64,000 bases of DNA from positions 4,486,501 to 4,550,500 of the forward strand of contig CM036753.1 in NCBI GenBank assembly GCA_020796225.1. Direction: 5' to 3'. The notes beneath the pieces are model-generated. The model was not told where the DNA came from. It saw only the letters and a list, made by a program, of their open reading frames with translations, and searched no databases. The stretch is from Arion vulgaris (taxonomy: Eukaryota; Mollusca; Gastropoda; Stylommatophora; Arionidae). The translations under genes were made by a program, and so were the position numbers. Position 1 is the stretch's first letter. Each line of letters starts with the position of its first letter. Shown here piece by piece: positions 12,001-22,689 of the stretch.

Positions 12001-15000
12001 TAACATATAGAGTCAGACAATAAGTCCCTAAGAAAATAAACTCTTGAGTTTAGGGCTGTATGATTGTATATGTTATGTCTGCTGTATTTCTTTGCTCCTT
12101 CATGGAAGGAGGCATACCAGCAAAGAAAAGAGGAAGAACCATGTATTCAAGATGTAACTGATGGTTTGAACATGATGGCTGCAGAGGCAGGACATCTGGC
12201 CTATGAGAGAAATTCAGAAGGACTTTGCATTGCAAAACTCTGCTCAGAACAAGCTATTTGATGACAAATACAGTACTTTGTTTTTATGTGTTTCTACATT
12301 GGATTGTCAATATAGGTTTTGTACATCAAATTAAAAGAAACATATTTTGTTGCTAATGCAGTGTACTTATTTATAAAGTTTGTTCATTTCTCTTTAAGGT
12401 GACATATAATAAGCTAAAGTTTGTTGATACTTAGATAAACTATTTTTGTTTAGCTAGCATGTAGAATTTTGGAGTCTTAAAAAAAGTTCAGGAAACTTGT
12501 TGGGAATCAGTTAAGAAGCACCATTGTATTATGGGTGATTATGTATTTGCAGTATATATTACTTTTTTCAGCTTGATGAATGAAGTTGTTCATACGTCTC
12601 CTACAATTGGAAGCAACGTAGAAGAGGTGGTATGGAAAAATATACATTTTCTTATGTGGGACATTGGAGGTCAGGAATCATTACGAGCCTCTTGGAACAC
12701 CTATTATACAAACTCTGAGGTAGATATGCACCTTTCTTTGTAAATCTAGCCCAACTTTATGCTTTATTTTCTTCCACATAGATAGCAGTTACAATTTTGA
12801 GAATTTATATCAGAGGTTCCTAACCTGTGCTTGTTGTGGCAAATACAGTTGTCATCATCAAACATGTGATACATTTTTTTACGGATTGTTAAGGGGTGCA
12901 TTTTTTGGGGTGAACATATGTTCACTTCTTGAATTTGTATTTTATTTTTATTTGTAATGATTATGTATTACATCCAGAGTCAAAATAAAATGTAATATTG
13001 CAATTGCCAGTCATTCCATTAGAGGATGATTAGCATGTTTGACACACTTGATCGAATTGGTAAGATTTTAGGAATTTTTGTTTTAAAGCTTAGTATCAAA
13101 TTAGTATTTGCCGATGTCTTAGATACAGCAGGGCGGCCGGAACAATAGTTGTAACGTGACTTCAACACACAACTCTTGCCTGTAGTTTAGCTGTAACATG
13201 CACAGCGACACAACGGTTACATCGCCTATTCGGTGGTCAAACCAGGTGAGAGAAACCGATGGGTCTAGCAGCATCGGTAATCTAGGCACTGTCTGCCTGT
13301 GCATGCAAAGACTGGATCCGGCTGACTTCGCGGATGAGGCCACTAGTTGGCTCAACGGTTAGAAAGGCGGATCACAGCAGAGCGGTGTGGACCGCATAGA
13401 GCACGGCGAGGCACTTTAGAAAGCCCTGGTCATCCACTGCATCTGGCACTATCTCCAGTCGTCTTGACTTGTCTTGCCCTGGATACAGATAGTCCTGGAC
13501 GAGAGAGTGAGGTTGGCGAATAGCGCAACTTTTCCTCACTATAATCCAAATACAGCGCAAGCTACAGTTTCAGACGAATCCTTGCCAAGATCGCAAATGT
13601 GGCGCTGTAACAACAAAGAGGAACCCGAATAGCTGAGAATCATCGTATTGTTGAGTCACAGAGAAACGAGCAGCGCGAAAAGACAGAGCACACAACACGC
13701 ACATGTCTAACCTTGATCATGTATGCCCCACCTGTGGTCGGGATTCTGTTCTAGGATTGGACTCTACAGTCACCTCCGCACACCAGAGAGGTGCAACAGT
13801 ACACGTCTGAGATTGTTGTCATCACGCTTGCGATGGACGCTATTATAGATAAGGAGGGCAGTGCCAAGAGCAAATTTACCAACCCTTGTCTTTTCAAGAG
13901 GTTAAAACCTGATACAGAGAAAATCTGCAGTAGACTGGAAGACAAACACTGGATATGATTATGGAAAAGACTCCCTCAAAGACCTAAGCCGAACAGACCA
14001 GGTCATTATATTTTGACTACTCACAGGACACTGCAGACTCAACAAACACCTATATAGACTAGGAATAAGTCAAACAGCTCTCTGCCAGTGTCAGCAAGCA
14101 GAACAAACACCAGAGCATATCCTGCAAGACTGTCTCTCCTGTGAGCTGAGAAGCAACATGGGGCCACAACCAGTCGACCTGAAAACTAAGCTTTGGGAAA
14201 ACCTGACAGACCTGAAGCTGACTGCCCAGTTTGTGGTCCACAGTAAATTAAGCACATGACCAGAGATCGCTGAAGAAAAAGAAATCAGTATTGTTTTTAC
14301 ATGTATTTTACATGCGTTGAACACAATCTTCTTCTTCTAACGTTCCATATCGACCACTTGTTAAATCACTCTTTGTGATTTGTATGTGATCTGAGCATAA
14401 GAGCGATTGTGCGTTGTGACAGTTATGCACCTACAAGTATGCAGCATATCCGACTTATGTGACTATTTTTATTTACTTGGTTTCCTAGGCCCTACCTCAG
14501 TTGCTCTACGACATCTCTTGTAGGTCGCAGTGTTACTATTCTTTGCTCCCTTAGTGGGCCCCGGCAACACACAGATGGTTTAACACAGTAATTGTCTGGG
14601 ACAACTCAAAAGTGCAAGAATTTGTTTAGTTTAACCATGATCCGTTGTAATGTAACAACATGGCCAATAACAGCAGCCAATAAGTGGAAAATCATAGCGA
14701 CAGAGATGAGGTGTCTTAGAAGAGCTGCAGGCGTGACAATAAGAGACAAAATTAGAAATGAAGAAATCAGAAGAGGACTGGATGTGAAACCAGTCATGCA
14801 ATTCATGAAAGAGCAACAGATGAAATGGTTTGGACACCTGACAAGAATGCCCTGGTATCGCCTACCACAGAGAGCCACACAGAAAAAGTGTAACAAGTAC
14901 AAAGCAAGAGGAAGACCATGCAAAAATAAGAGTGACGGCATCAAGAACAGCCTTATGAAAATGAATAACAGCTTACAAAGTGCATTAGAACAAGATCACT

Positions 15001-17420
15001 ACATTTCCCCTCCAACACTTCTATAAAGAAGTAAATGGTGGAAAAGGAGAAGTTGTAATGTTTTGTTACATAGCAAAATGAGTTATAAATTTCTACAACA
15101 CTATCTGAACCATGATCTAACTGCTAAGCAGTCTGGAAGCATATTGTAACAGTTGGTTAGTTGATTTAGCAATCATTAGGATAAATACATGAAATATCAT
15201 AATATCATTTAATGACATTGTTTGTACTACTTATTTCATGCATGCTTGTTGAATCTTCATTGTTTAAGAAGATTTATTCAGTTTTTGTTAGCAAAAGTTC
15301 ATTCCTTTTCTAATTAATAATGTATTTATTTTGCAGTTTATCATTATGGTTATTGATAGCACAGACAGAGAACGTCTATCCATTACTAAAGAAGAGCTAT
15401 ACAAAATGCTAGCACATGAGGTAGGATATCTTACCTGTTGCTATCAATTTTATTATTATTTTGTATTATGTTTCTCTCATTTTGTTATATGTTACATAGG
15501 ACCTGCAAGCAATTCCTCCACACCATTCTATCCTGGGCAACTCATTCAATCTCTTCTATAAAATCAGACAGATATTTCACACTTTTCTCTTGTTCTTTCA
15601 TCTTTATAATACAATAACTAATTAATAACCGTCCATCGCAAGCGATGATGACAACAACCTCAGACATGCACTGCTGCACCTCTCTGGTGTATGTGGAGGT
15701 GGCCGCAGTCCAATCCTAGAACACAGCACCGCATTTGACGATCTTGTGCCAGGGATTCCGAGCACGTGGTATCTATATCGAAACATTACAGAGACACTTT
15801 AAGAGTGACTTTAAAGCATATTTCTGTCCACCAGTTGAACATCTGGCCCCTTCAAGATGGCCATACAATAACTGTAATATAACTAACCCACCTATTTTGA
15901 CATCTTTGAGTTTTTATGTCAACTTTAATATCGTGCACAGCTACTATGAAGTCACATAAAAACTGAAGGAAGAAATGGAACAATTTATTATAAATGTTCA
16001 CACAGTGTCAACTATCTTTCTGTAATAGGATCTACGTAAAGCAGCTGTACTCATCTATGCTAACAAGCAAGACATCAAGAGCTGCATGTCTCCAGCTGAG
16101 ATCTCACAACAGCTCAACCTGACAGCAGTTAAAGATCATGTGTGGCATATACAGGCCTGTTGTGGACTTACTGGAGAAGGGTATGTACATTTTCTAGAGT
16201 TCTTTAGTAACCATTTATGCATTATGCTAGATAATTCCGGCATATACTTCAAGACTGCCTCGAATATGATATGACAAACTCGCTGGCCTAGTGAAACAGT
16301 GCTGGAAAGAAAACTACACAGACCTCTTGTGAACTACAAGACAGAAGTTTATACAATACAAGAGACAACATTGAATATATAGACCACCTGAGTGGTTATC
16401 AGGGCCCAAATTTGGGGTGTAAAGAATAGTACCACTGTTACCTGCCACACATGTCGTAAGAGGCGACTAAGGAGGTTTGGCTGAAATCGGATGCATGTGT
16501 CCGCTAGGGAATGCTAACCGAAACAAATGCTTGTAGAAAACAGATGCACCAGGCCGTAAAGCGCATAACATGATGCAACGACCCCTCACAATGAGGAATG
16601 GGAGAACAGATTCTGCCTCGGAGATTTAGCCACACAGTAAGAATGTCAGACCTACCATCACGAGGGTGACCAAAACTTACTACGGGAAGAGGTCGGCACA
16701 AACGAGGAAGCAGAAATCATAGGAATTATATCCAACAGAACTGCCACCAGTATGCAAACTTGAAGAAGAGGTGGCCCACTTACACTAGCGTCCAAGACAA
16801 ACTGTATGGCATGGCTGATAATCTGAGGCAGACGGCTGCCTTTATTAGAGAATCAGAAATCCCAATCTAGTAAGAATGTAGAAGAAGAAGAAAGAATATA
16901 TAGACAATATTTTGAGCAAATGAAAGCATTTTACTACAAAGTACTCTTGCTAGATTGTTTTTGCATTTTTTTTTCAGTTCTCTTCTTATTGTAACTAAAC
17001 TTCTACCCATTTGTTTGTTAATATAGTGAGAATGATGAATTTCTCCCTCCCACTTTGACAAGACCAATAGCTATTTTGTTTCCTCTCTATACTCTTATCT
17101 AATGTAGTTATGTTTTCATATGTACTATTTTTGTTATACCAGTTCAAGATAAAGACACATTTGTCAAGACACTCACTGTCTGTTTGCTGAATGTGGTACT
17201 GAATATATAAATGTTATACATATTTCTGAAATCTACATATCATTGCTGACTGTGATAAATGATATGCTTTATGCTGTCTAAATTTGTAATTATTTAATAT
17301 ATATAAAACTTGATTGAATAAAGACATTGGCTAAGCCTGTTTGAACTATCTTATCTTTATTTTATGTCTAGGCTGTATCAAGGTTTGGAGTGGATTACCT
17401 CCCATATACACAGACGATGA
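8838..17420 (+). CDS. ARL5: ADP-ribosylation factor-like protein 5 (ARL5), six coding exons
   Basis: Coding exons are 8838-8883, 10402-10462, 12572-12719, 15337-15420, 16029-16180 and 17372-17420: 540 bases, 179 residues plus TGA. All introns are GT-AG and all phases join. The product is a small GTPase of the Arf family. Seen: Gly2 in MGILLSK (myristoylation position), P-loop GLDNAGKT at 23-30, switch 1 with [10 protein letters not shown] around 45-54, switch 2 WDIGGQE at 65-71, NKQD at 125-128, and IQACC at 154-158. The length equals vertebrate ARL5A/B. In those animals ARL5 acts at the trans-Golgi and recruits the GARP tethering complex; the same role here is inferred. Introns of 1.1-2.6 kb carry LINE and SINE debris. 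It is convergent with the VWDE-like gene. ARL8 or ARF1 are excluded by the [16 protein letters not shown] block. Confidence 0.96.
8967..9025. repeat. (AT)n microsatellite in ARL5 intron 1
   Basis: About 28 AT units with a single break near 8996. Confidence 0.95.
9362..9535 (+). repeat. 26-bp tandem repeat
   Basis: The unit is close to CAACTTTACTTCTCAGTGCT + TCTCTG, in about six copies, some shortened. It abuts the reverse transcriptase fragment that begins at 9534, so a chance open frame runs from the repeat into the LINE. Confidence 0.85.
9534..10335 (+). mobile_element. LINE reverse transcriptase C-terminal part in ARL5 intron 1
   Basis: It starts just before the catalytic box ([13 protein letters not shown], near 9545-9580), then the conserved TFTYLGSVI block (near 9740), the [13 protein letters not shown] block and NGAETWK (near 9920). 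The 3' end, in another frame, reads [20 protein letters not shown] (10250-10310) before a GAAGAAGA tail. The copy is 5'-truncated inside the palm and has frameshifts near 9945 and 10250. It has no role in ARL5. Confidence 0.88.
10402..10462 (+). CDS. ARL5: ARL5 exon 2 (P-loop)
   Basis: The acceptor TCTACAG precedes it and the donor GTAAGT follows. It encodes [20 protein letters not shown] with split codons at both ends. Confidence 0.95.
10463..11514 (+). other. ARL5 intron 2, first part
   Basis: Intronic DNA without a recognised element. 10630-10930 is GC-richer and probably an old repeat, but no family can be named. Confidence 0.4.
11515..11768 (+). repeat. tRNA-derived SINE, family 1
   Basis: The head TGTGGCTAAGTGGTTAAG fits an A box. 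The body (GTTG.TGGAGCTA.GGAGTT.GTGC through CCATATGGGGAA..C..GTGCAAT.AAGTCAG) is shared with 35930-36165. It lies in ARL5 intron 2. Confidence 0.75.
11830..12055 (-). repeat. Penelope-like terminal remnant
   Basis: It begins GCAGTAAAACTATGAAGCAATA and has the central block TTTTGACCAAAAGACTTTTATCA, as in the pair at 54680-54800. It is the same type as 7915-8060. No coding part remains. Confidence 0.6.
12100..12270 (+). mobile_element. LINE 3' tail (DVTDGLNM family)
   Basis: It encodes [20 protein letters not shown] and ends in a [12 protein letters not shown] block followed by TTTGATGAC. The same tail occurs at 61725-61960 (-), and its final part is nested at 5993-6105. Confidence 0.8.
12572..12719 (+). 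CDS. ARL5: ARL5 exon 3 (switch 1 and switch 2)
   Basis: The acceptor ACTTTTTTCAG precedes it; the donor GTAGAT follows. It encodes residues 37-85, including [12 protein letters not shown] and [13 protein letters not shown]. Confidence 0.95.
13110..13860 (+). mobile_element. LINE 3' region with zinc-knuckle-like CPTCGR block
   Basis: Broken frames on the + strand include [14 protein letters not shown] and [17 protein letters not shown], then VCPTCGRDS (near 13725-13750). The GCGATGGACGCTATTAT end matches (in the opposite sense) 15630-15890, 22115-22480 and 25960-26440, whose - strands encode the MYGELD..R..GGK block upstream. The region is GC-richer than its surroundings. Confidence 0.7.
13861..14280 (+). 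mobile_element. LINE C-terminal fragment (cysteine-rich tail)
   Basis: The + strand reads [39 protein letters not shown] and [16 protein letters not shown]. This is the segment that follows RNase H in many LINE polyproteins (C..C.....E...H....C). The upstream domain is absent. Confidence 0.75.
14335..14575 (-). repeat. Dispersed repeat, GGCGACTAAGG family
   Basis: The reverse complement carries the GCAAAGAATAGTAACACTG and ATGTCGTA..GCAACTGAGG blocks also found at 16385-16905, 20395-20600 and 57664-57918. It ends with the conserved AATCACTCTTTGTGAT block. Confidence 0.65.
14590..15030 (+). mobile_element. LINE reverse transcriptase tail in ARL5 intron 3
   Basis: A 144-codon open piece (14592-15026) encodes [32 protein letters not shown] and a KARGRPCK basic tail. 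It is the same family as 7095-7860. It lacks the catalytic palm. Confidence 0.85.
15337..15420 (+). CDS. ARL5: ARL5 exon 4
   Basis: 28 whole codons between TTTTGCAG and GTAGGA. It encodes residues 86-113, including [11 protein letters not shown] and [10 protein letters not shown]. Confidence 0.95.
15470..15580 (-). mobile_element. LINE tail fragment
   Basis: GTTACATAGGACCTGCAAGCAATTCCTCCA..CCATTCTATCCTGGGCAACT matches the 3' end at 48425-48500 and 58975-59045. Confidence 0.65.
15625..15895 (-). mobile_element. LINE tail fragment (MYGELD family)
   Basis: CCATCGCAAGCGATGATGACAA and the GAC..CTTGTGCCAGGGATT block are shared with 22115-22480 and 25960-26440. It sits in ARL5 intron 4. Confidence 0.65.
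16029..16180 (+). CDS. ARL5: ARL5 exon 5 (NKQD)
   Basis: Acceptor CTGTAATAG, donor GTATGT. It encodes residues 114-163 plus two bases, including [11 protein letters not shown] and [12 protein letters not shown]. Confidence 0.95.
16385..16905 (+). repeat. Dispersed repeat, GGCGACTAAGG family
   Basis: The head CCTGAGTGGTTATCAGGGCC and the ATGTCGTAAGAGGCGACTAA block are nearly identical to 57664-57918. The 3' part (16740-16870) carries extra sequence ending in a GTAGAAGAAGAAG run. It lies in ARL5 intron 5. Confidence 0.7.
17372..17420 (+). CDS. ARL5: ARL5 exon 6 (stop codon)
   Basis: The acceptor TATGTCTAG precedes it. It encodes [15 protein letters not shown] and stops at TGA 17418-17420. Confidence 0.94.
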
Positions 17421-18033
17421 CAGCTATTTTCACACATAAAACATTTCATGTTTATCATTTATGTACCATTTATGACCCATTGTCATGTTGTATTATTATT
17501 GCTAGTTACTATTGTTGAAATGAAGATTTTGCCATGCATTTTCAACTTGATTGTACATAATGTTTACTGCCAATCTTATGTTAACTTTGTCCTATGACTA
17601 CAATGTTGTTTTTAGGGTTTAAAAAACAACCCCAAAAAACTAACTCTTCACTCTCAACAGTTTTTCTTTCACTTTATATACCATTAATTTTAACTAAGAA
17701 AATTCAACTATGTATAATTCACAATAATTTTCAGTGGTTGACTTTACAGTTCTCATATAGCTCATATATGGTTGTCAGTCACTTCATTTCCTGGAATCTG
17801 GTTTTGTGTGTTTTGAAACATTGGATTGGATGTTCATGTGTACTTAATCTACTTCTGTTTGACTCACCAGGACTGACAGAGCATTCGTAGATATGTTAAT
17901 TTACTTCTTTGTCTGAGCTTCATATTCAATAACAGTATCTACTGCTCGTCTCACAGCTTCTCCTTCAGCCTCACGGCTTCCCCCTCAGCCTCACAATTGT
18001 TGTAGTATTTTTATATTGCAATTGATATTAAAT

Positions 18034-18039
18034 AATAAA
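18034..18039 (+). terminator. Possible ARL5 polyadenylation signal
   Basis: AATAAA about 610 bases after the stop. The sequence between has no other clear AATAAA on the + strand. The choice is tentative without transcript data. Confidence 0.3.
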
Positions 18040-18770
18040 AAACCTTTCAGCACCCTCTGGAGCACAGGCTCTCAACAAGCATTTGTCATTCATTTCTATC
18101 CTGCAATATCTTTTCAATGTTTTCTCATTAACTCTAATATCCATTCCAAACTCTCTTCTCCATGCATTTTTTAAGTCTTCCTTCTCTGTGGGGTATCAAG
18201 AACAAGGACAATCTTGCGACACTATTTTCTGGTCTTCATAATGTATGTTCTATTCATCACCAGCATCTTTGCTTATTTGACATTGAGTGTTTCTGATTCT
18301 TTATCAAAATGCTTCCTTCCCATTTTCAATTTCTAGCAGAACCATTAGAACATCCATCCATCTAAAAACTTTGTTGAAAATTGTTGGTCCATAAACTTGG
18401 TTGCTTTCTGCAGGATAGCATTTTTGTTTTCAGTCTAGTCTGGTTATATACACTAGTATTTGTTCTGCTTATATGGCAAGAACATTTGTTACAAATTTTA
18501 TTTTACCAATGCAATGCAATGAATTGTTCTTATCACTTGGAGTTATTACCAATGCATCTGACCTCTCAATTTTGTACATTACTTTGTCTCTAAAAGATTC
18601 TTTTCCCTCTATTTCTATTGCACTTGTTACTAATCCACCTGTATCTATGTGTGGAACTGAAATAGTTGCATTTTCAAATAGCAAAATCTTGCTAGTCATG
18701 TGTGACGTAATACAATTAATTGCATTGTGCTGTCTCTGACTGATGTTCCCACAAATACACATTGACTAGC
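18040..18770 (-). mobile_element. Probable LINE C-terminal remnant
   Basis: The - strand, in broken frames, ends in ILQDRNEWQMLVESLCSRG, which fits the DR..W..LV..LC ending of many LINE reverse transcriptases. The longer open piece (18469-18762) contains no catalytic motif. Confidence 0.45.
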
Positions 18771-18871
18771 CTCTGAAGAAATTTGAATTCACTTGTGTAG
18801 AAAATAGTGAAAGGCAATAAAGAGTTCAGTGAAAGTGACTCTCGAACTCTTTCTCCAGAACAACCCTAAGT

Positions 18872-18887
18872 ATATATATATACTTAG

Positions 18888-18918
<31 letters not shown>
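18872..18918. repeat. (TA)n microsatellite
   Basis: Alternating TA with a CTTAGC break near 18883. Confidence 0.9.
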
Positions 18919-18920
<2 letters not shown>

Positions 18921-18965
18921 CTTTGTTGTGAACATCTGTGTTTTCTCAATTGTTTTGGGCAACTG

Positions 18966-19085
18966 TTTGCAATATTTAATGTGGTAATGGTTATACTCTT
19001 AACTGTTTGCAATGTGTATTCTAATGTATTAGAACAGCCTGTGGTAATGGTTATACTCTTAACTGTTTGCAATGTGTATTCTCAG
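18966..19085. repeat. Minisatellite, left part
   Basis: Two copies of GTGGTAATGGTTATACTCTT + AACTGTTTGCAATGTGTATT. The array continues at 19541-19735 beyond a LINE fragment. Confidence 0.8.
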
Positions 19086-19540
19086 TGACTCAATGAATAT
19101 GCTCAGTAAGATTGAAACAGGCCGGGTTCAGAGACAATGGATGTAGTCGCTGAGTAGGTCTAGGCTGACAAAAATCAGTTTTATTTTTGTGCCGGCATGC
19201 CAATGTAAGAGGAAATGAACGCGCAGATGGGCTTGCTGGTACAGCTGCTGTAAAATATGGGCAAGCAATGGACCAGGCTATTCTAAATTCCCCAAGGGAG
19301 AGAGGATGTATACATGATTCAAGTAATAGTGGTGAATCTACAACCCTAACCAGACTGCAAGAATTCCAAGTCAAGTGTGGTGTAGCTAGACAAGAGCACT
19401 ATACTCCTAGCCAAAGAAGAATAGTAAACCAACAAAGAACCGGTGTCGTTAGTCGCCACACACTGAGAGACATACTGAGGAGAACGAAGCACTTATGGAC
19501 TAATTGGTTTGACATGCAGTGATGATAATCTGACTACTAA
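19086..19540 (+). mobile_element. LINE RNase H tail inserted in a minisatellite
   Basis: It encodes the last RNase H motif as HANVRGNERADGLAG (near 19190-19240), then LTRLQEFQVKCGVARQEHYT and QQRTGVVSRHTLRDILRRTK. The open frame 19187-19522 is 111 codons. The earlier catalytic residues are missing. It ends with GTGATGATAATC. Confidence 0.85.
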
Positions 19541-19735
19541 ACTAATGTGTATTCTAATGTATTAGAGCAGCCTAAGAAAGCTGGTAATGGTCATACGCTT
19601 AGCTTTTTGCAATGTATATTCTCATGTATTAGAGCAGCCTAAGAAAGCTGGTAATGTTCATACGCTTAGCTTTTTGCAATGTGTATTTCATGTATTTGAA
19701 CAGCCTAAGACAGCTGGTAATGGTTATACTATTAA
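19541..19735. repeat. Minisatellite, right part
   Basis: About three copies of a 64-67-bp unit containing ATTAGAGCAGCCTAAGAAAG and CTGGTAATGGTCATACGCTT. It is the same family as 18966-19085. Confidence 0.85.
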
Positions 19736-20394
19736 CATAAAACTGAATGTAAATAAGAATTTTCATCATGGTATATGAAATAAAGATATGTATTTGTTCA
19801 ATTTTTCTGCATCAGCCATTTGTATTGTTTACATGATAAGAGAACAAAAAGTGTGGAAGCTGCTATTGGTCCTGCTGGCATCAGAGTGGTCTCTTTTAGT
19901 TAGCATCCAGAAATGGATCAAATGGACAGTCTTGAATGGATTGATGAATGCACAAAGTGTTTTGTTACATTCATTTATCTTCTTCCACTTCTTATCCTAG
20001 GCCACATATTGACAATGCATTCTGTTGTGGTCTCATGTAGGACAACAGCAAAATCTCTCTACATTGTTTGATCTGTGAACCAAGTCTGATCCACATTGTA
20101 CATCTCCACCTCTACTATTACCTAACAGGTTGTCTGGTTTGCAAAACTTTCATCGTCATTGATGTCATTACCATGTCATGGTTTGGCACCAAATTCTACT
20201 CAGAGCTTTGTCAGCTGGGGTTTACTACCAGCATGTTCTGCAAAAATAAATAACTGTGTACTGATACTACAGCATGTACAATGGTCCTCCAGGTTGGGGG
20301 TTGCAACGTGTGGTTGACAAACCTATCTTTGTGTTTAAAAAATATTTCTTATTGAAACAACAATGGAAAATGTACTTTTGAAGCTATCTGGCCC

Positions 20395-20600
20395 GTGTGT
20401 TGCCAGAACTCACAAGGAGAGCAAAGAATAGTAAGACTGCGGCCTGCAAGTCATGTCGTAAGAGACAACTGAGGTATGGACCAAGGAAGCTACCTAGTAA
20501 ATAAAAAGTGTAACAGAAATCGGATGTGCTGGCCTACTTGTAGGCGCATAACTGGCACAATCGCTTTAGGTTAAGATCACAAAGAGTGGTTAACAGGTGG
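20395..20600 (+). repeat. Dispersed repeat, GGCGACTAAGG family
   Basis: GAGCAAAGAATAGTAAGACTG and CATGTCGTAAGAGACAACTG mark this copy. The end CACAAAGAGTGGTTAACAG matches the others. Confidence 0.65.
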
Positions 20601-20604
20601 TTGA

Positions 20605-20815
20605 TATGGAGCATTTTTTTCCGATCCAGAAGCACTTGAGCTTTTCAACTCTTCGGCTCGGTGCCATGGACATCATAACCCTTTGGTTCGGTGCCACAAA
20701 CACCGTAAATCTGGGGAATCTGTGGCTTTTTCTGCCATCCCGCGGAAATGAACCCGCACACACAGAGGGATAGTCACCCGTAGTCCAACGTGCTACAAAC
20801 ACGCTGGGCAGACGG
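20605..20815 (-). repeat. tRNA-derived SINE, family 2
   Basis: Reverse complement of the copy at 32988-33191. On the - strand the head GCCCAGCGTGTTTGTAGCAC is followed by a B-box region near GGGTTCATTTCC, and the tail ends in TCGGAAAAAAA. Confidence 0.8.
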
Positions 20816-21354
20816 GCGTATATGGAGCATTTAAAGAAGCTATCTTATACTTAAAGAGAAATAAGTCAGTGTTTTTGATAAACTTGAACAGAAAGTATTT
20901 GATGACAGTGTTGCACAAGTAGAATTTAACATAGTCATATGTGGTTTTAACAGTTTTTTGGAGCAAGGGTAGCTTCATAGCATACAGTATACTGGAGAGA
21001 GTGTTTTGGCTGATGCCGAAGCTACCGGAAAGCTCTCAGAAGAACTGGAGAAAATAATTACAGAAGGTGGCTATTCATATGAGCAAATGTTTAACTGATG
21101 AAACTGCAGTTTATTTGGAAAAATACAGAGTAAGATAGTTTTTTAAAATTGAGTTGGGGGCACAAGACATCGAAGGACAAGTTTTTCCTTTTTTTTAATG
21201 TTATATTTGATGCTGTATGTATGCCTCTAAATAGTGTACCATTCAAAACACCAGAGGGTACTTGAAAGCGTTGATAAGAATACACTTTCTGTTGTGCTTC
21301 ATTCACATTCATGTGGTTAATCCAATCCAAGTATTTGTTACTAAACCGACACCA

Positions 21355-21690
21355 TGGCACAAAGGGCAGACCCTTAGTCTCCTCCAACAGATGTTGAAGG
21401 TTATGCATACTGAGGATTCCTGTGGTTCATTGGTTAAACATACTCCTCACCCTGCCCACATCCAGTACTACTTGTACAACAGGTAACTTCAAACTCCTTA
21501 AATCGATACCCAAGTAATATTTTACTAGGTGCTTAGTCTCCTCCAACAGATGTTGAAGGTTATGCATACTGAGGACTCCGGTGGCTCGTTGGTTAAACAT
21601 ACTCCTCACCCTGCCCTGCCGACATCCAGTACTACCTGTACAACAGGTAACTTCAAACTCCTTAAATCGATACCCAAGTAATATTTTCCA
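21355..21690 (-). repeat. Directly duplicated LINE tail, about 161-bp unit
   Basis: CTTAGTCTCCTCCAACAGAT through CCCAAGTAATATTTTACTAG is present twice (from about 21374 and 21535). On the - strand it encodes the NQRATGVLSMHNLQHLLEET tail of the RNase H LINE family seen at 47700-47800. Confidence 0.8.
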
Positions 21691-21884
21691 AGTACATAAA
21701 TGATTACATTAGTCCCAATGTTGGAAAAATAGTGCCAAGAAAATAACCTGGTAATAATTGTTTCATTGTCATAATTCTTCTACCCAACTTGTATGACAAT
21801 TAACATTTGTATTTAGTTCTTATCGCCAAATATAACATTACTGTAACTGTCTAACTAATACGTAATAGCTACAATTAAGTCTTC

Positions 21885-22085
21885 CTATACACACAATGTT
21901 GGGAAAGAAAACGTGGAAGACCAAAGACCACTCTTCGAAGAACCATCCAACAAGAAAGTAAACTATTGGGATGTAAAACCATACAAGATCTCCAACTGCT
22001 AGCAAAGAACCGTATCACATGGAGATCTAAAACCTCTGCCCTATGTGCCGCCTTTGGCTTGAAAGGAATAAACTAACTAACTAAT
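21885..22085 (+). mobile_element. LINE 3' tail (TTLRRT..ESKLLGCK family)
   Basis: This is the + strand counterpart of 31590-31780. It encodes KRKRGRPKTTLRRTIQQ-like sequence, ESKLLGCKTIQDLQLLAKNR and ends CAAFGLKGIN*, then ACTAACTAAC. Only the last 200 bases of the element are present. Confidence 0.85.
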
Positions 22086-22114
22086 ACACACAATGTGGTG
22101 TGTTTTATTAGAAC

Positions 22115-22480
22115 GGTCATTGACAAAGAGGGTTCTGAAATGTCTAGAAATACTGCAATATAAAGTTGGCACAGAGGACCACATCGACCAACGACAATGG
22201 ATCACATTTCTCTGCACCTCAACAGTACAGTGATTCTCAGCTATATCAACTCTTCTTGTGTTGTTGCAGTGAAACATTTTAGGATCTTGCACAAGTGATT
22301 CCCAGCACATGGTATCTATATCAACACATTTTAAAGACACTTTTAAGATTATCTTTGAGGCGATTTTCTTTCCACCAACCAATCGTCTGTCCATATCAAG
22401 CTTGCCATACATCAGCTGTTTTGGTATAAATTGATCAGGTATCCGTGAAACACGACTGGCCCATCTCGCCTAGACCTTCT
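22115..22480 (-). mobile_element. LINE fragment (MYGKLD family)
   Basis: The - strand piece encodes MYGKLDMDRRLVGGKK, LKVSLKCVDIDTMCWESL and DIAENHC. The same block is at 25960-26440. Confidence 0.75.
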
Positions 22481-22689
22481 GTAACAGGGCATTGATGCTT
22501 TAAATCTTGACTTTTATGAGGATGTTGGTATCTGGAATTTTGTTCTGCCGTTTTATTTTGAGTAGTCTGCAGAGACAACTTGGGTGGAACTGGATTAGTA
22601 ATCCTTGTGTGGTCAAAGAGCTAACACCTTTAATGTAAAATTGGGAAGGACTGAGATCTGAAATATACATCTGAAATAAAACTAGATTT

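Noticed and set aside
18469..18762. A host gene on the - strand
   Set aside because: No start context, splice sites or domain; the end of the region looks like a LINE C-terminus.
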